Positions 33,201 to 42,300 of a stretch of DNA of 64,000 nt are shown one piece after another; position 1 is the first letter of the stretch, and the number at the start of each line of letters is the position of its first letter. A program made the translations under genes and the position numbers. The stretch comes from Branchiostoma floridae (lineage: Eukaryota > Chordata > Leptocardii > Amphioxiformes > Branchiostomatidae): the NCBI RefSeq assembly GCF_000003815.2, contig NC_049990.1, positions 19,346,389 to 19,410,388 on the forward strand, in the 5' to 3' direction. The notes under the pieces were generated by a model. It saw only the letters and a list, made by a program, of their open reading frames with translations. It was not told where the DNA came from and ran no database searches.

Positions 33201-35420
33201 CAGAAAATCAGCGCAGGGAATCGGAAATCTGATGAATGTCGGTGAGATCAAGGCAAGATCGACTAAAGATTTACGGTGAGTTTTTTTCTTCGTGTTGGAA
33301 AAAAAAGTATTATCAGCAGTACAACCATGGATTCTTCCAACACAGATGAATGACTTTCATTCGAATAGTCAGGGCACTAAGGCAACTTGTCGTCCTTGCT
33401 TTGATTTTGAGTTTTAGGTATTTGAAATACTGAATTGTGCCCTCCAAACATGACGCTATTTACATTAATAGTTCTTTTAGTTCCGAGCATTATTAGTTAC
33501 AGTTCGAGGTTGACGCCCTGTCAACTACTGTAAATGCAGAAATGTTCGCGGTGGATTAATGTTCGCGGTTTTCGCGGTGACCAGTTTACCGCGAACTTAA
33601 AACCACCGCTAACATTTTTCTGGTATGGTATTAGATTGCAGTCTATGGTGTTACCGCGAAATTAAAACCACCGCGAAAAGTCATTTTCCCACTACCGCGA
33701 AATCAAATCCACGCGAACTTACATGCATTTACAGTATGTGATTGCTGCAACCACGTGCCGACTGACACGCTTGTATGACCTCAGGTGTCGGCAAACCGGT
33801 TCTTTTGTAAGGTCACTATATCATAGTATATAGGACGTGTTTTCTGACGTATGTACTATTGACTCCGCCATTTTGAATCATTACACCAGCAAAGAGATCA
33901 TGAAAGTGGCTAAGGCCCCTGATTGTAAAATATGATTCATAAAAGGCACAGCTACCGTAGCATTGGGCATAAATGTGTTACAAGACATTGTGCTCGGCCT
34001 CGCTTCCAAAATCTTGTTGTAGACTAAACATGCCTCATATCAGTGGTTCACTGTCGGTTATTTTAGCATACTCTGCTTCTTCAAAGTCAAACCAGATGTG
34101 TGGATGTCTAGTTTATTAAAGTAAGTCGAGTAATGCTGGAAACTACCACCCGGAAGTAGACGATTGCAGGGTCTTGTTTGTTTTCAATGGTAAAACTGGA
34201 CGACCAACCTTTCATACAATAGTGGAATAATCTGGTGTTTTAGTCCATTTGACATAGCCATCCGAGTGTCTGCTAGATATATAAGAACTTAGTGGATCCT
34301 TCAGTTCTTTTAAAGAACGCATGGGACGAAGTTTTAAGATACTTGAAGGGCCTTCGCTTTCTTCATATATACAGAGTTTAAGGAGTCGTCCGGACTCTTC
34401 TTAAGAAGCCCAATTTTACTTGTGGTAGGCAGAGTCAAGTGTGATGTAAGCTAAGGAAAAAAACACGTCTCAAGGACTGTTTGTTTGTCTTAGAAATAGA
34501 ATCATTTTCCGGATAGACCCTATAAGAAGACGGTGATCATATATAATCCACTTACCGGCGCCACGCATGCAGCAAAGCTGCGTTGATAGTGACCTTTCAA
34601 CTTTGACCTTCTTACGCATGACTTGATGACAAGTATAGTATATACATTGAACAGCCAAGCTTTATGTGCTACACTCCACTGACTCTTTCGCAAACTGTGA
34701 TGTCAAACTGAAAATCTTTTAACTCTACCGTGATTTTCGTACGTCTATTATTAATCTGCAAGGCTTCAATTTGTTATTGATTGAAAAGTAGATTTTGTAT
34801 TCTTACAGTGAATTCGTATGTCATAAGAATATGCCATAATCGGGGGTATTGGTAACAAAATTTGACACAAAAGTGTGAATAAATGGTCACAGAGTTTATC
34901 TATACGGCGCTGGCAAATGTTTATAATAATTATTATAAATCCGTGTATTCCATGATATACGCATTAAATGCTTAAAAATATGTTCCCTGTTCAACGCGAA
35001 CGTCTTCTTTGTTATATCTCAGCGATAGGTTTTGCAAGTTATAGTAGGTCATAATGCCTACGCTATCTATCTACGATTTAATGATTCTATCAGTGTTGTA
35101 GATTTCATTATTTCCAGTCAAGATACGAAATGACTATGCTATTAGTACGGTAATAGTACCCAACAAGTCACAATTTAGAGTTAGCTTTTAGACGAGGGTA
35201 GACATTCTATACCGTTCTACACCATATTTTGTCTATTTGTCTCCTTTCATGTTACATTGTACCTACAATTAGCTCTCAGGGAAGAATTTTTGATTAAGTA
35301 TAAAATGATTATTATTCTATTACTTACATCAGCTACTATAGGTTCCATGGGTACCACAGCGGTGTCGTCCTTGGCTGGCTCGGTAGGTGGTGGTTGTTGT
35401 GCTTCGTCAGTGTCCGCCAT
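21118..35420 (-). CDS. Short TRPM-type cation channel (14 exons, one partly in a gap)
   Basis: Fourteen minus-strand exons chain in phase from ATG 35420 to TAA 21118-21120, about 657 codons plus whatever lies in the 30215-30314 gap. In order: a 31-residue acidic/proline-rich start; helical repeats typical of the TRPM MHR3/4 region (EYLTRETLEKLY, LHDLFIWAAITGRTKLTKLFW); the pre-S1 block (SHAACQ, IWMGRM); S1-S4 with YLSKTMGPKIV; S5; a short pore loop; S6 (VMLLNLLIALF); the TRP helix (VQEHAHQYW, YHDRP); and a C-terminal coiled coil. TRPM2 is the closest family member recalled. The S2/S3 calcium-site residues of TRPM2/4 are kept (EIRQ, WNILD). Usual TRPM proteins have roughly 700 further N-terminal residues; none were found here, and no NUDT9-H or kinase domain follows the coiled coil. 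A plasma- or organelle-membrane cation channel is inferred. Confidence 0.85.
21679..21799 (-). CDS. TRPM-like exon 13
   Basis: The split Arg codon and RAFSGKEDTNLQELEKKA are followed by a charged helix ending QQPAED. The acceptor is TAAACAG and the donor GTAATT. This is the linker into the coiled coil. Confidence 0.75.
21929..21990 (-). repeat. Single monomer of the 67-bp satellite
   Basis: TGGGATCGCATCTGTAAGCA and GCGATATCTATAGCTGCAA match the 25286 satellite unit, here as one copy in another TRPM-like intron. Confidence 0.7.
22406..22587 (-). CDS. TRPM-like exon 12 (TRP helix)
   Basis: Encodes TFTIEHVQEHAHQYWSYYR and DVIQEYHDRPLGPGPLLL, matching the TRPM2 segment VQEHTDQIWKFQR...EEYHGRP. 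The acceptor is CCCCAG and the donor GTGAGT. Confidence 0.88.
23108..23192 (-). CDS. TRPM-like exon 11 (S6)
   Basis: Starts in phase after AAATCAG and ends phase 2 before GTAAGT. It encodes LPWYVDFMEAGYMLLVN and VMLLNLLIALF, the S6 helix with the NLLIA gate region. Confidence 0.88.
23335..23470 (+). repeat. GAGTGA(A/T)T tandem repeat
   Basis: Imperfect GAGTGAATGAGTGATT units in a TRPM-like intron. Confidence 0.9.
23656..23842 (-). CDS. TRPM-like exon 10 (S5 and pore)
   Basis: Encodes S5 (DVMFFLCILAVFVVAYGV) and a pore segment FRTPYWQMHGELLYLEEGEGPD, ending phase 1 before GTGAGT. The usual FGQI filter of TRPM2/8 is replaced by YWQMHGEL, and the acidic turret after it is short. Confidence 0.87.
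24467..24715 (-). CDS. TRPM-like exon 9 (S3-S4)
   Basis: 83 codons, phase 0. S3 includes WNILDIFIVALF with the N and D of the calcium site. S4 includes LIRILYCFTLILICYRTF. It ends in the S4-S5 linker YLSKTMGPKIVMIWKM, the TRPM signature SKTLGPKI. Confidence 0.9.
25123..25266 (-). CDS. TRPM-like exon 8 (S1-S2)
   Basis: 48 codons, phase 0. S1 is SHVLLIFIFSYMVLFEL and S2 is GLMVLWIAILGLEEIRQM. The E and Q of EIRQ correspond to the S2 calcium-site pair of TRPM2/TRPM4. The acceptor (CTACACAG) borders a 67-bp satellite. Confidence 0.86.
25286..25895 (-). repeat. 67-bp satellite, about 9 units
   Basis: Unit GCATCTGTAAGCAGCGACAC ... GCGTTTTGGACC. GCAGCG recurs at 25294, 25361, 25428, (25494), 25562, 25629, 25695 and 25866, with one truncated unit near 25760. 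It abuts TRPM-like exon 8 on one side and the tRNA on the other. Confidence 0.92.
25925..26006 (+). tRNA. tRNA-Ser (anticodon AGA)
   Basis: 82 nt with acceptor stem GTTGTCG/CGACAAC and discriminator G at 26006. Box A is GTGGCCGAGTGG, the anticodon AGA is at 25958-25960 in CTAGAAA, a long variable arm is typical of tRNA-Ser, and box B is GGTTCGAATCC. It is nearly identical in the body to vertebrate tRNA-Ser-AGA, with one compensated change in the acceptor stem. A T-run at 26015-26021 can terminate Pol III. It lies antisense in a TRPM-like intron. Confidence 0.95.
26514..26666 (-). CDS. TRPM-like exon 7 (pre-S1)
   Basis: 51 codons, phase 0 at both ends. It begins ILAAMIFPPLLFIIEYVE, carries an acidic EDEDPTHEHEDG loop, and ends FYYTAPITKFMYSV, the (F/Y)xxAPxxxF motif before S1 in all TRPM proteins. 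Confidence 0.85.
26880..27520 (+). repeat. Diverged tandem repeat, ~125-135 bp
   Basis: The block AAGAATGGACTCTTCC...CACCCCATGTGAATTTGCA...AGACCAGTCCA...CTCCCACTGA recurs with TGGACTC at 26901, 27103, 27228, 27362 and 27494. It lies in a TRPM-like intron. Confidence 0.75.
27690..28270 (+). repeat. Diverged repeat with CAGGTCATTTGG blocks
   Basis: Three to four imperfect units share CAAATTTCAGGTCATTTGG, GCATTTTG(C/T)TGTACCGTA and TGCCAAAA. Nothing coding is seen. Confidence 0.6.
28738..28896. mobile_element. 159-bp TIR element
   Basis: Ends CCTTTTACAGAGATCAGAAC and GTTCTGATCTCTGTAAAAAG are inverts; both continue into GCATGTG / CACATGC. Confidence 0.82.
28900..28990. repeat. Dispersed repeat shared with 47340-47430
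   Basis: TCTGTATCTGTATCTATATAGCCGGTA followed by ACCGCCCTTCGG; the 47340 copy has CTGTATTTCTAAATAGCCGG and ACCGCCCTCGCG. Confidence 0.55.
29100..29190 (-). repeat. Dispersed repeat shared with 54300-54410
   Basis: GTGTTTACACAACCTCTC...GGCTGGGGT...GTAGGGCC(A/G)...GCGCGATTTTAGTCAGGCT is the inverse complement of 54303-54400. Confidence 0.7.
29200..29248 (-). pseudogene. Second partial copy of TRPM-like exon 6
   Basis: These 49 bases plus a following GTAGGG donor repeat the 3' end of the 30084-30214 exon with two substitutions, both silent (Lys AAA/AAG, Thr ACA/ACC). The rest runs into the gap 29249-29391. It could be a real tandem exon copy or an unmerged allele. Sequence after the donor differs from that of the other copy. 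Confidence 0.6.
29249..29391. other. Assembly gap (143 N)
   Basis: Cuts the second copy of TRPM-like exon 6. Confidence 1.
29395..29695 (-). mobile_element. Dispersed element shared with 46540-46830
   Basis: Blocks AAGTGTTATGCACCGAAAGA, GAGATGCAAAATAAAAACAT and GATCTATCATGGCCGCCGCG are the inverse complement of the 46540 copy. Confidence 0.7.
29729..30056. mobile_element. Foldback element in TRPM-like intron
   Basis: The left arm (GGTTTTGGAAACGGTCAGAC ... TTTTCGTCAGTGACAC ... GATCTGGAAGAAAC) and right arm (GTTTCTTCCAGATCAC ... GTCAGACGTTTC complement) pair over about 140 bases with a small centre near 29890. Confidence 0.85.
30084..30214 (-). CDS. TRPM-like exon 6, 5' part lost in gap
   Basis: The visible 131 bases encode MEIMSHAACQFTLDNIW and MGRMTSSTPKWK, then the donor GTAGGG. 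This is the conserved pre-S1 TRPM block (VSHxxxQxxLTxxWxG in TRPM2). The acceptor lies inside the N run 30215-30314. Confidence 0.82.
30215..30314. other. Assembly gap (100 N)
   Basis: Exactly 100 N, a common placeholder length. It removes the 5' part of TRPM-like exon 6. Confidence 1.
30887..30989 (-). CDS. TRPM-like exon 5
   Basis: Follows exon 4 in phase (QIVSGLIACMMF). The acceptor is TACACAG and the donor GTAAGA, phase 2. It corresponds to the AALACSKIL region of TRPM2. Confidence 0.78.
31708..31823 (-). CDS. TRPM-like exon 4
   Basis: The acceptor ATGACAG and donor GTAAGA give 38 full codons. LELHDLFIWAAITGRTKL matches the DLLIWA(I/V)xxxR block that precedes the pre-S1 region in TRPM proteins. 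Confidence 0.82.
32297..32460 (-). CDS. TRPM-like exon 3
   Basis: Starts phase 0 after TTGTAG with ALEDATAEQ and ends phase 2 before GTGAGT. It encodes MVNKFIEDGKYEG... and continues the helical-repeat region. Confidence 0.75.
32868..32999 (-). CDS. TRPM-like exon 2 (MHR helical repeat)
   Basis: 44 codons, phase 0 at both ends. The acceptor is a pyrimidine tract ending CCCCAG and the donor is GTATGT. AMEKALLADD and ELSEYLTRETLEKLYKQ match the TRPM repeat that in TRPM2 reads like FVKLLIENG...LEELY. Confidence 0.8.
33526..33736. mobile_element. TACTGTAAATGCA-family MITE, copy 2
   Basis: Inverse orientation to copy 1, same TTCGCGGTGG interior, inside the first TRPM-like intron. A decayed relative lies at about 36150-36355. 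Confidence 0.88.
35328..35420 (-). CDS. TRPM-like exon 1 (putative start)
   Basis: ATG at 35420 in good context (AAGATGGCG) encodes 31 residues beginning MADTDEAQQPPP and ending PIVAD, then the donor GTAAGT, phase 0. It is not conserved with known TRPM N-termini. It joins in frame to 32868-32999. An internal or alternative promoter is possible. Confidence 0.6.
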
Positions 35421-38400
35421 CTTGGTAAAGATTCTCTAGTCTAACTCTGTCTGGTTCTACTAACATAATCCGGATCCTCTGCCAATACGTCCCTTAGATA
35501 TAAAGTTCCCTTCTGTAACAAATGCAAATTATAAACATTATGCTTAGTTAATGATACTTAAGTTAATGATACATTGATTAGCGATAGACGTTATGCATAA
35601 TTAGTTAATGGTGCCTTAGTTAATGATGCTTTGGTTGATGGCGACTTATAAATTTCATGCTCAGTTGCCTTAGTTAATGCGACAATGGTTAATGGTGACT
35701 TACAAAATCATGCCTAGTTAATGTTTCCTTGATAAGCTTTGTCAAGAATGAAAATATGATATTTATTGGTAGTAATTGTTTCATAGCAACATTCATATGG
35801 TGAGGAATTTTCCTGCTGCCTATTTTATGTGACGCGCAAAAATATAAACTACTGCCAATGTGCACTATATTTTCATATCCAAATACGTCAAAATACAAAT
35901 CTGTGTTCACATCACATTATAGACTTTAATGTTTAATCAAAACACGACAAACTTTGCATGTCAAACTCGTACTCCCCCTCTTCCGACAATCCTATAACCA
36001 CTTAAACTTTATCACAAAATCTAAGCCGCCAAATGCACTGGTATTTGCTATCATTTCAATAACACTACCTGTCTCTACATTTGTCCCAAGGTAAAAAGTG
36101 TCAAATTAACGTAATATGATATTCTACGTGAACAGGAGTCGTTCAACCTACTGTATAATGGGAAATGTTTGCGGACTTTTGATTTCGTGGTAGAAAGAAA
36201 ACAGAGTCTTCTCAGTGTTTTTAAGTTCGCAGTTGTAACTGACATGCAGGTTATACTATAAAATGGGAAATGTTTGCGGTGGTCTTGAATTAACATCGAA
36301 GAGGTCACCGTACAACAGTGAACATTTAACCACCGCGGATATATCCAATCTTACAGTATGTGTCCCTTCAAACGGAATGTGACCTGTCGTCTAATTACCC
36401 TGGAGCGTAACGTGGTTTTCTTCAAAACACTCTCTAACTTTCCCTCGGCATGCCTGCCACTATGTTCAACAACAACAGCAACAACAGCAACAACAACAAG
36501 GCCTGTTTCGAATTCACCAAACTGATCAGTAATGAAAGTACATGTGATATATATAGAGAGAGTTGGGTGGTTAAGGGGAGGGGTACATCTTTTTCTCCCA
36601 TCTTTACTGTGTTGTATCGAGTTCTTATACAGTGTCGAGGTCACTCTAAATATCATGTTAATTTGTTTTCAACGTAAATCGTATCATTACGAATCTTCTA
36701 CCTGTTTTGAGATTCTGAAAGTCTTGGGTAAAGTACAAAACACGTGCAGTGATCATTTATAACGTCTTGCATAGTATTACCGGCCCATGCATACCAAGGC
36801 TCCAATTGCCTCATAATAGCCAGGTTACTATTAGATTGTTCTTACCAACATATGGTTTCTTTTCTACACAAACAAACAAACAAATAAACAAACAAACGAG
36901 TTTACAGTTCACAGAAAAATCAGTCAACTCACCGTTCTTCAACCGCCATGCACGCCCACTTTGACACGGTATTTAGCACAGCTTGGAGTAAAACTAGCAG
37001 ACCTTTGACATCTGCCCATTCAACCCCTTCCTTCCAAGGTCGGTTGTAAAACACCTGGTGTTGTTTTCTCAAATTCTAACTTATCCAATCTCGAGAGATA
37101 GAATACGTTGGCAAGTATGGTTTGCAGAGGCGTTGTGTAAGGGATTTCAAGTGTTGAGACAGTATCAAACGTAACGAAAACGATTTCAAGACACATATAC
37201 ACCAAACAAATCGGCACCCAGTTTGAGTAGAAATACCCTTAGGGAGATACTTTTTACTCCGCCCATTGGTTAGAAGGGGGCATATTAGAACTACGCTGCC
37301 AAACCAGTTTTTCAGACCACATGATATATCGTCAAACAGATGAAAATGATGGCGTATCTGTGCTTTCCAAGCTTATCGTAACATTACTATTATGATACTA
37401 TTGGGGTCATTATTTGTAAAGTGGAATATTTTGTTGAATGCATTCTGTGACGTTACCGAGACATAGAAACACTCCGATTGCAGATTTGTTTTAAGCCGCT
37501 AGAGGTCGTGCTTGAGCTATTACGACATTTTCATTTGACAAGGGAATCCGTCTTTTGAAGAAGTGTGCAATGAAAGCTAAAAAAAGCGGTCTGAATCATA
37601 CAGAACTTGAATATCTGAATTCTTTGGCTTTATTCAGATTTCCTTGATATGGATTCTGTACTTTTTATTTACTATATACATTATACAACAGTCAAAACAA
37701 TAACTCGAGTGGCATGGTAATAGTATTACATCATATAGCCAGACGACGTCGACCAATCAGAAGTTCTCCATTTTATACTTCGCTCACTCGGTGATTTTAT
37801 TCAGTGGATATAGAACCATATGATTAGAACACTATATCAAAGACTTATATTAGCCCTTATTGGTGTGGTAATTATTTAGGATGTTAAGTTTTATTCCATA
37901 CCTCTATTTCAAACATACCTTTCTTGTGTAATAGTTGTTGCCATACATTGCACAGTTAACAATTGTCCTGCAACGAAGTTCTCTAAAGTTCTCTACACCT
38001 TGGGGTGTGTCATTAACACTTAAATAACTGCTTTCACTATGGATGTGTCAAAACTATCTGATGAAAGCGAAATGTACATCCATATTAGGAACCTCTTGTT
38101 TTACATACAAAGATTGACAATCAACTTTACATAGAAATATTGTGAAACTCGTGACGATCCACTTACATAAGTCTGTCATAATATGTCTAAATACCTGTTC
38201 TCAGTCTCCAAGAAGGCAATTCCAAAAACCTATGTTGCCTCATTTATCTTTGTCTTCCAGGATCCTACATTTTATCATGATAAATTTATCATTGCATTGC
38301 TATCAGTATGAACAGCACGCATGCCAATAACTCACTGCGTATGTATAGCAGATAATATAACACTACTTCTCCTTTATCCGTGGGGTAACCTATATCCGTA

Positions 38401-38586
38401 ATAAAAACAGAGTATATAGGGATGATAATTCGACGGACTGTGGCTCTAAATTGCAATACATGTATTTTCAAAATTTTGCAGTTTAAAACCGCCGTCAGTC
38501 GATCCCTTAATACCATGTTTTTGAAAACAACGGATATAGGTTATCCAACGAATAAAGGTGAACTAGCGTTAATATATTGTACAAAT
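35421..38586. other. Intergenic region
   Basis: Between the start of the TRPM-like gene and the end of the LRP-like gene; simple repeats and a decayed TACTGTAAATGCA element. No coding exon is seen. It must hold the TRPM-like promoter, which cannot be picked out. Confidence 0.6.
36465..36500 (+). repeat. (AAC/AGC)n microsatellite
   Basis: CAACAACAGCAACAACAGCA run upstream of TRPM-like exon 1. Confidence 0.9.
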
Positions 38587-38723
38587 ATAATCTCCAAACA
38601 GATTCCCTGTGACATAAGATTGTATCAAAGCTGGTAAGTAGGCGGCTGTCCTCCTCTAGCCGGCTATAACCCATGACTAGCGTTGATACTATCTTAAGCC
38701 ACCGGGAATCTGCTTGGAGATTA
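38587..38723. mobile_element. TCTCCAAGCAGAT-family MITE, copy 3
   Basis: Near-palindromic from TAATCTCCAAACAGATTCCC to GGGAATCTGCTTGGAGATTA, just 50 bp past the LRP-like stop codon, so possibly in its 3' UTR. Confidence 0.85.
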
Positions 38724-38774
38724 GTACAAATATGCGATATCCCTGCCTGTTCCTTCAATGGACGGTTACATCTT

Positions 38775-39361
38775 TTAATTGTTGTAATCCGGTTCTGGAA
38801 TATTGACAAAGTTAGGCTGAATGAAATCTTGTCCAGCATTCCCGACCGCTGGTTGGTTCTTAGCTTTCTTGCTCAGACCTTGGTAAACATTGTGGCGATG
38901 GTAGGAACCACCCAGGGGTTGGTATGGGTCGGTTTTACGCATGGGGTGGGTGTAGTCGTGATCGTCGCTCTGGGCCTTCGTACCTTTGTTGCGCAGACCT
39001 TGGTACTCATGATGCTGTTGATAGGACCCTCCCAGAGACTGGTACGGGTCAGATTTCTTCACCGGATCCGTGTAGTCGTAGTCTGTGTCATCCTCGGTGG
39101 GACCGCTAGGTGGCAGGTTTGTACGGACGCCGTTCAAGTCCAGGTAGCCGTGCTCGTCATGCTTCAAGTCGTCACCAGGGATGTGCTTTGCAATTGGATC
39201 ACTAGGAGTCGCTTGTTTCAAGGTTTTAGGGTCTTCGTAGCCGTTCGGGATTTTCATAGCAAACTGTTCCATGTCCAGATAGCTGTTTTGGGCACGCTTT
39301 AGGGGTGCGGGAACCGGGGGAGGGAAAGCGGCCACTGAAATAAACCCTTCGTCCCTTATCA
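38775..39361 (-). CDS. LRP-like cytoplasmic tail with repeated ITAM-like motifs
   Basis: 195 residues to TAA at 38775-38777. Numbering from the split first codon: YLDM at 28 (a YxxM PI3K-type site), YLDL at 73, and a 40-residue repeat carrying YQSL-x9-YQGL (107-123) and YQPL-x9-YQGL (147-163). An Asp sits two residues before each first Tyr. YxxL-x(6-12)-YxxL is the general ITAM form. No NPxY internalisation motif was seen. Confidence 0.84.
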
Positions 39362-42300
39362 CTGTAATAAAGAATAGAATTCAAAATATATGTGAAGAAA
39401 TCAACAGAAAAATTTAAAAATTGAAAACTATCAAATGACCATTACCGCATATACCTATATGAAGGAATGAATTGATTTACATGTTTGATGATTGACATAA
39501 TTTACAAATGTAATTTTGAAATTAAAATTGTTACCATCATAGACTTCCTCTTCCATTGCCTCATTGGCGGTAGCATACTCTCGGTCTCTAGCTCTATCGG
39601 CTGCACGTTGCTGTCTCTTCTTCTTTACAAAGTGGAATATTGCAAAACCTGACGCGATGAGGATGAACAATGCAAAACCAGCAACTGATATCCCAACCTT
39701 AATGTCGAGAGACAGACTTGAAGTGCTCGGTTGGTTGGTTGTGATTGGTGGGGTTGTTGTAGCACCTATATAGGAAAACAGTGGTGTTGGAAAAAATTAG
39801 GATAGAGCAAACATGATAACCGTTTGGGAACCACGACAAGCATGGCAATAAGAGATGGTAGCATTCGACCGTAGCAACTGTAAGCAGCCATTGAAAGACC
39901 ATATTGAGACTGTGCAAGCATTGCAAAGAAACAGCCAAGAACACTGAGCTCTTTCTCAGAGTTAAGTGCGCATGTGCGGGTGACAGGAATTCTGGGTAAT
40001 ATGTCAAAGTTGAAGGCCCCATGAACGTAAGCATTCCGCCATTTTGCAGGCGCCATTACGTTCCGGACATTGTTAATTATGCAAATCAAAACAATGGCCG
40101 AATCAAGGCTGTTTATGTCTGACGGGCTTTCACCTTTGACATGTTACCCAGGATTTCTGGCCTCCGCACTTCCGTAGTAATCTCTGCAAAGAGCTTATGA
40201 CGACGTTCATCGTTGGAAGTACGCATGTGCAGCGACAGGAATTGTGGGTAGTATGTCAAAGGTGAAGGCCCCTGACTTGTAAACAGTCCTCGTCTCGACC
40301 AATTTCTCGATTTTCATAACGATGTCCAGACGTGATTTGTTTATGTCTCGGGGGTCTTCACCTTTGACATACTTCCCACAATTCCCGTCCCATTGCATGC
40401 GTACTAGAAACGGTGAACGTTATTATACTTACTCCAAGATACTAGCATCACTAACACTAACCTGACGATCGACAGGACAGCCCATCCTGTTGAAGCGTCA
40501 AGCCGTTCTGGCAAGCGCACGTCCTCCCGCCGGGGCGAACCAGGCACAACTGTTGACACTCAGCGTTCTCTACCGTGCAAACTGACAAGAGAGTACATTT
40601 AATTGTGTATTTTGTATTTTTCTACCATGTGAAATAGATTTTGAAAACATACCAAAAAATCGCGACGTTCCGTCAATACCTCTTTGAGTTATGCTCGCTC
40701 AAAGTTTGAAAGAATATCGACCCCTGCAGTTGCAAACTTACAGCACTTAGTTACTCTCTGTCCATAGAGTTATCTACCACTCCAAAATAACGACCACAGT
40801 ATGTTCAGAATACGCTACAGTACTTTAAAAAGCCGCTAGTGGTAAACCATAGAACTTGACCCAATTACTGTAATGGGTCCTTCCGCAGCTTCTTGAGCAA
40901 TGCTGTTCACAAGCAAACATACAGACAAATAGACAGACAGACTACAGCTCCAAATACTTAACCTCCTAATATAGTATACTATTTATCTGAGGGCTTCTTC
41001 TGTCATCCAATGTACAATATCAATGACAATTCATTTTCATATATGTATACAAAAATAACTTTTCGTGCACGTGTCTTACTGACTTTGTCATTCTTACCGT
41101 TCATTTCGCTTCTCACTGACGGTACTCTCTGCACGTGGATCCCCTTCGGACTTCCAAAACCGTCGGAGACTAATCTTTCATTCGGTAAACCGACTTTTGT
41201 TATCCTATTGTTAAAATGCATAAGGAGAAGGTTATACAAAGAATTCTAATCATGACTTCTAATGCCATTGTAATCAGTTCAAATTGTAGATGCTATATCT
41301 AATTATAATCTGTCAGTCTAACAATTTGAATCTGTATATATGTGCTATAAAATTGTGGAAAAGTTAGTCTGAGCCTGAGGTAATGAAATAGATAGTGAAG
41401 ATTAGAACTGTTCTCAAAGAAAAAATCTTCTCAATTACTGGGATTTTCGACTGATTTATTCAGTCCTCCTAAGTTTGCTGAGCCTCTCGCTCTAGACACA
41501 TGACTTTATTCACGTATGACGTCAGCAATGGGTCAAAGTTTATTGGAAGTCGATATCGCCTCCATTCTGGCAAGTGCATTTTTTAAACAAGGAGAACAGT
41601 TTAATTCTTCATAATCTAGCTATACGATTAAGATAAGAAAGAAAGCTGTCTATTGTTACCTGTAAATGCTCTGGACATTCGAAGCTGACCAGTACACGTA
41701 AGCGTCGTCCAGAGCGATGCCTAATAAGCTCGTTTGTAAATTATGTTGCATGAAGAGAGTCCGGTCTCCACCTGACCAGTCCGTGCTCTCTATTCTATGT
41801 TGACCCCAGTCACACCAATATAGACGTAGTTCTAGATATCAAGTAGAATGCATAATCAAAACATAGCTTGATTCATCCATTGTCATGAGTGTTATGGGAA
41901 AAGACTTCGATGTAAAGCAGTCCCATGTAGGGGTGGGTACCGGTACAGAAAATTCAGGTCCAGGTCCGGTTCAGGTCCAGAGGATTAGATCCAGGTCCGG
42001 ACCTGAACCTGGACCTGATTCAGTATGTGAAAACATGTGAATTGACGATAATCAAAACAATGGTCCATTTGTATATTCGACTCCCAGTGACTGGCGTTTT
42101 AAAATCCTACAAGGCTATCTGCCCTTGTACGATTGGCAGTGAAACTTGATAGAAATGACTATAGGCTCTACTCTACTTCGCTCTTGTTATTTTCTTTGAC
42201 TGGTAAGCCCTAAAACGTGTGAATTCCTGATCATATAATCCGTTCTTTTCCCAATAGGTCCAACATACGGTCCACCGAATTTTTCAGGTCCGGTTTTCCT

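Noticed and set aside
38673-39302. 209-codon plus-strand open frame
   Set aside because: Shadow of the LRP-like tail exon, which has clear protein features on the minus strand.
39699-40089. 111- and 107-codon frames
   Set aside because: They fall mostly in an inverted-repeat element and overlap the LRP-like TM exon edge.
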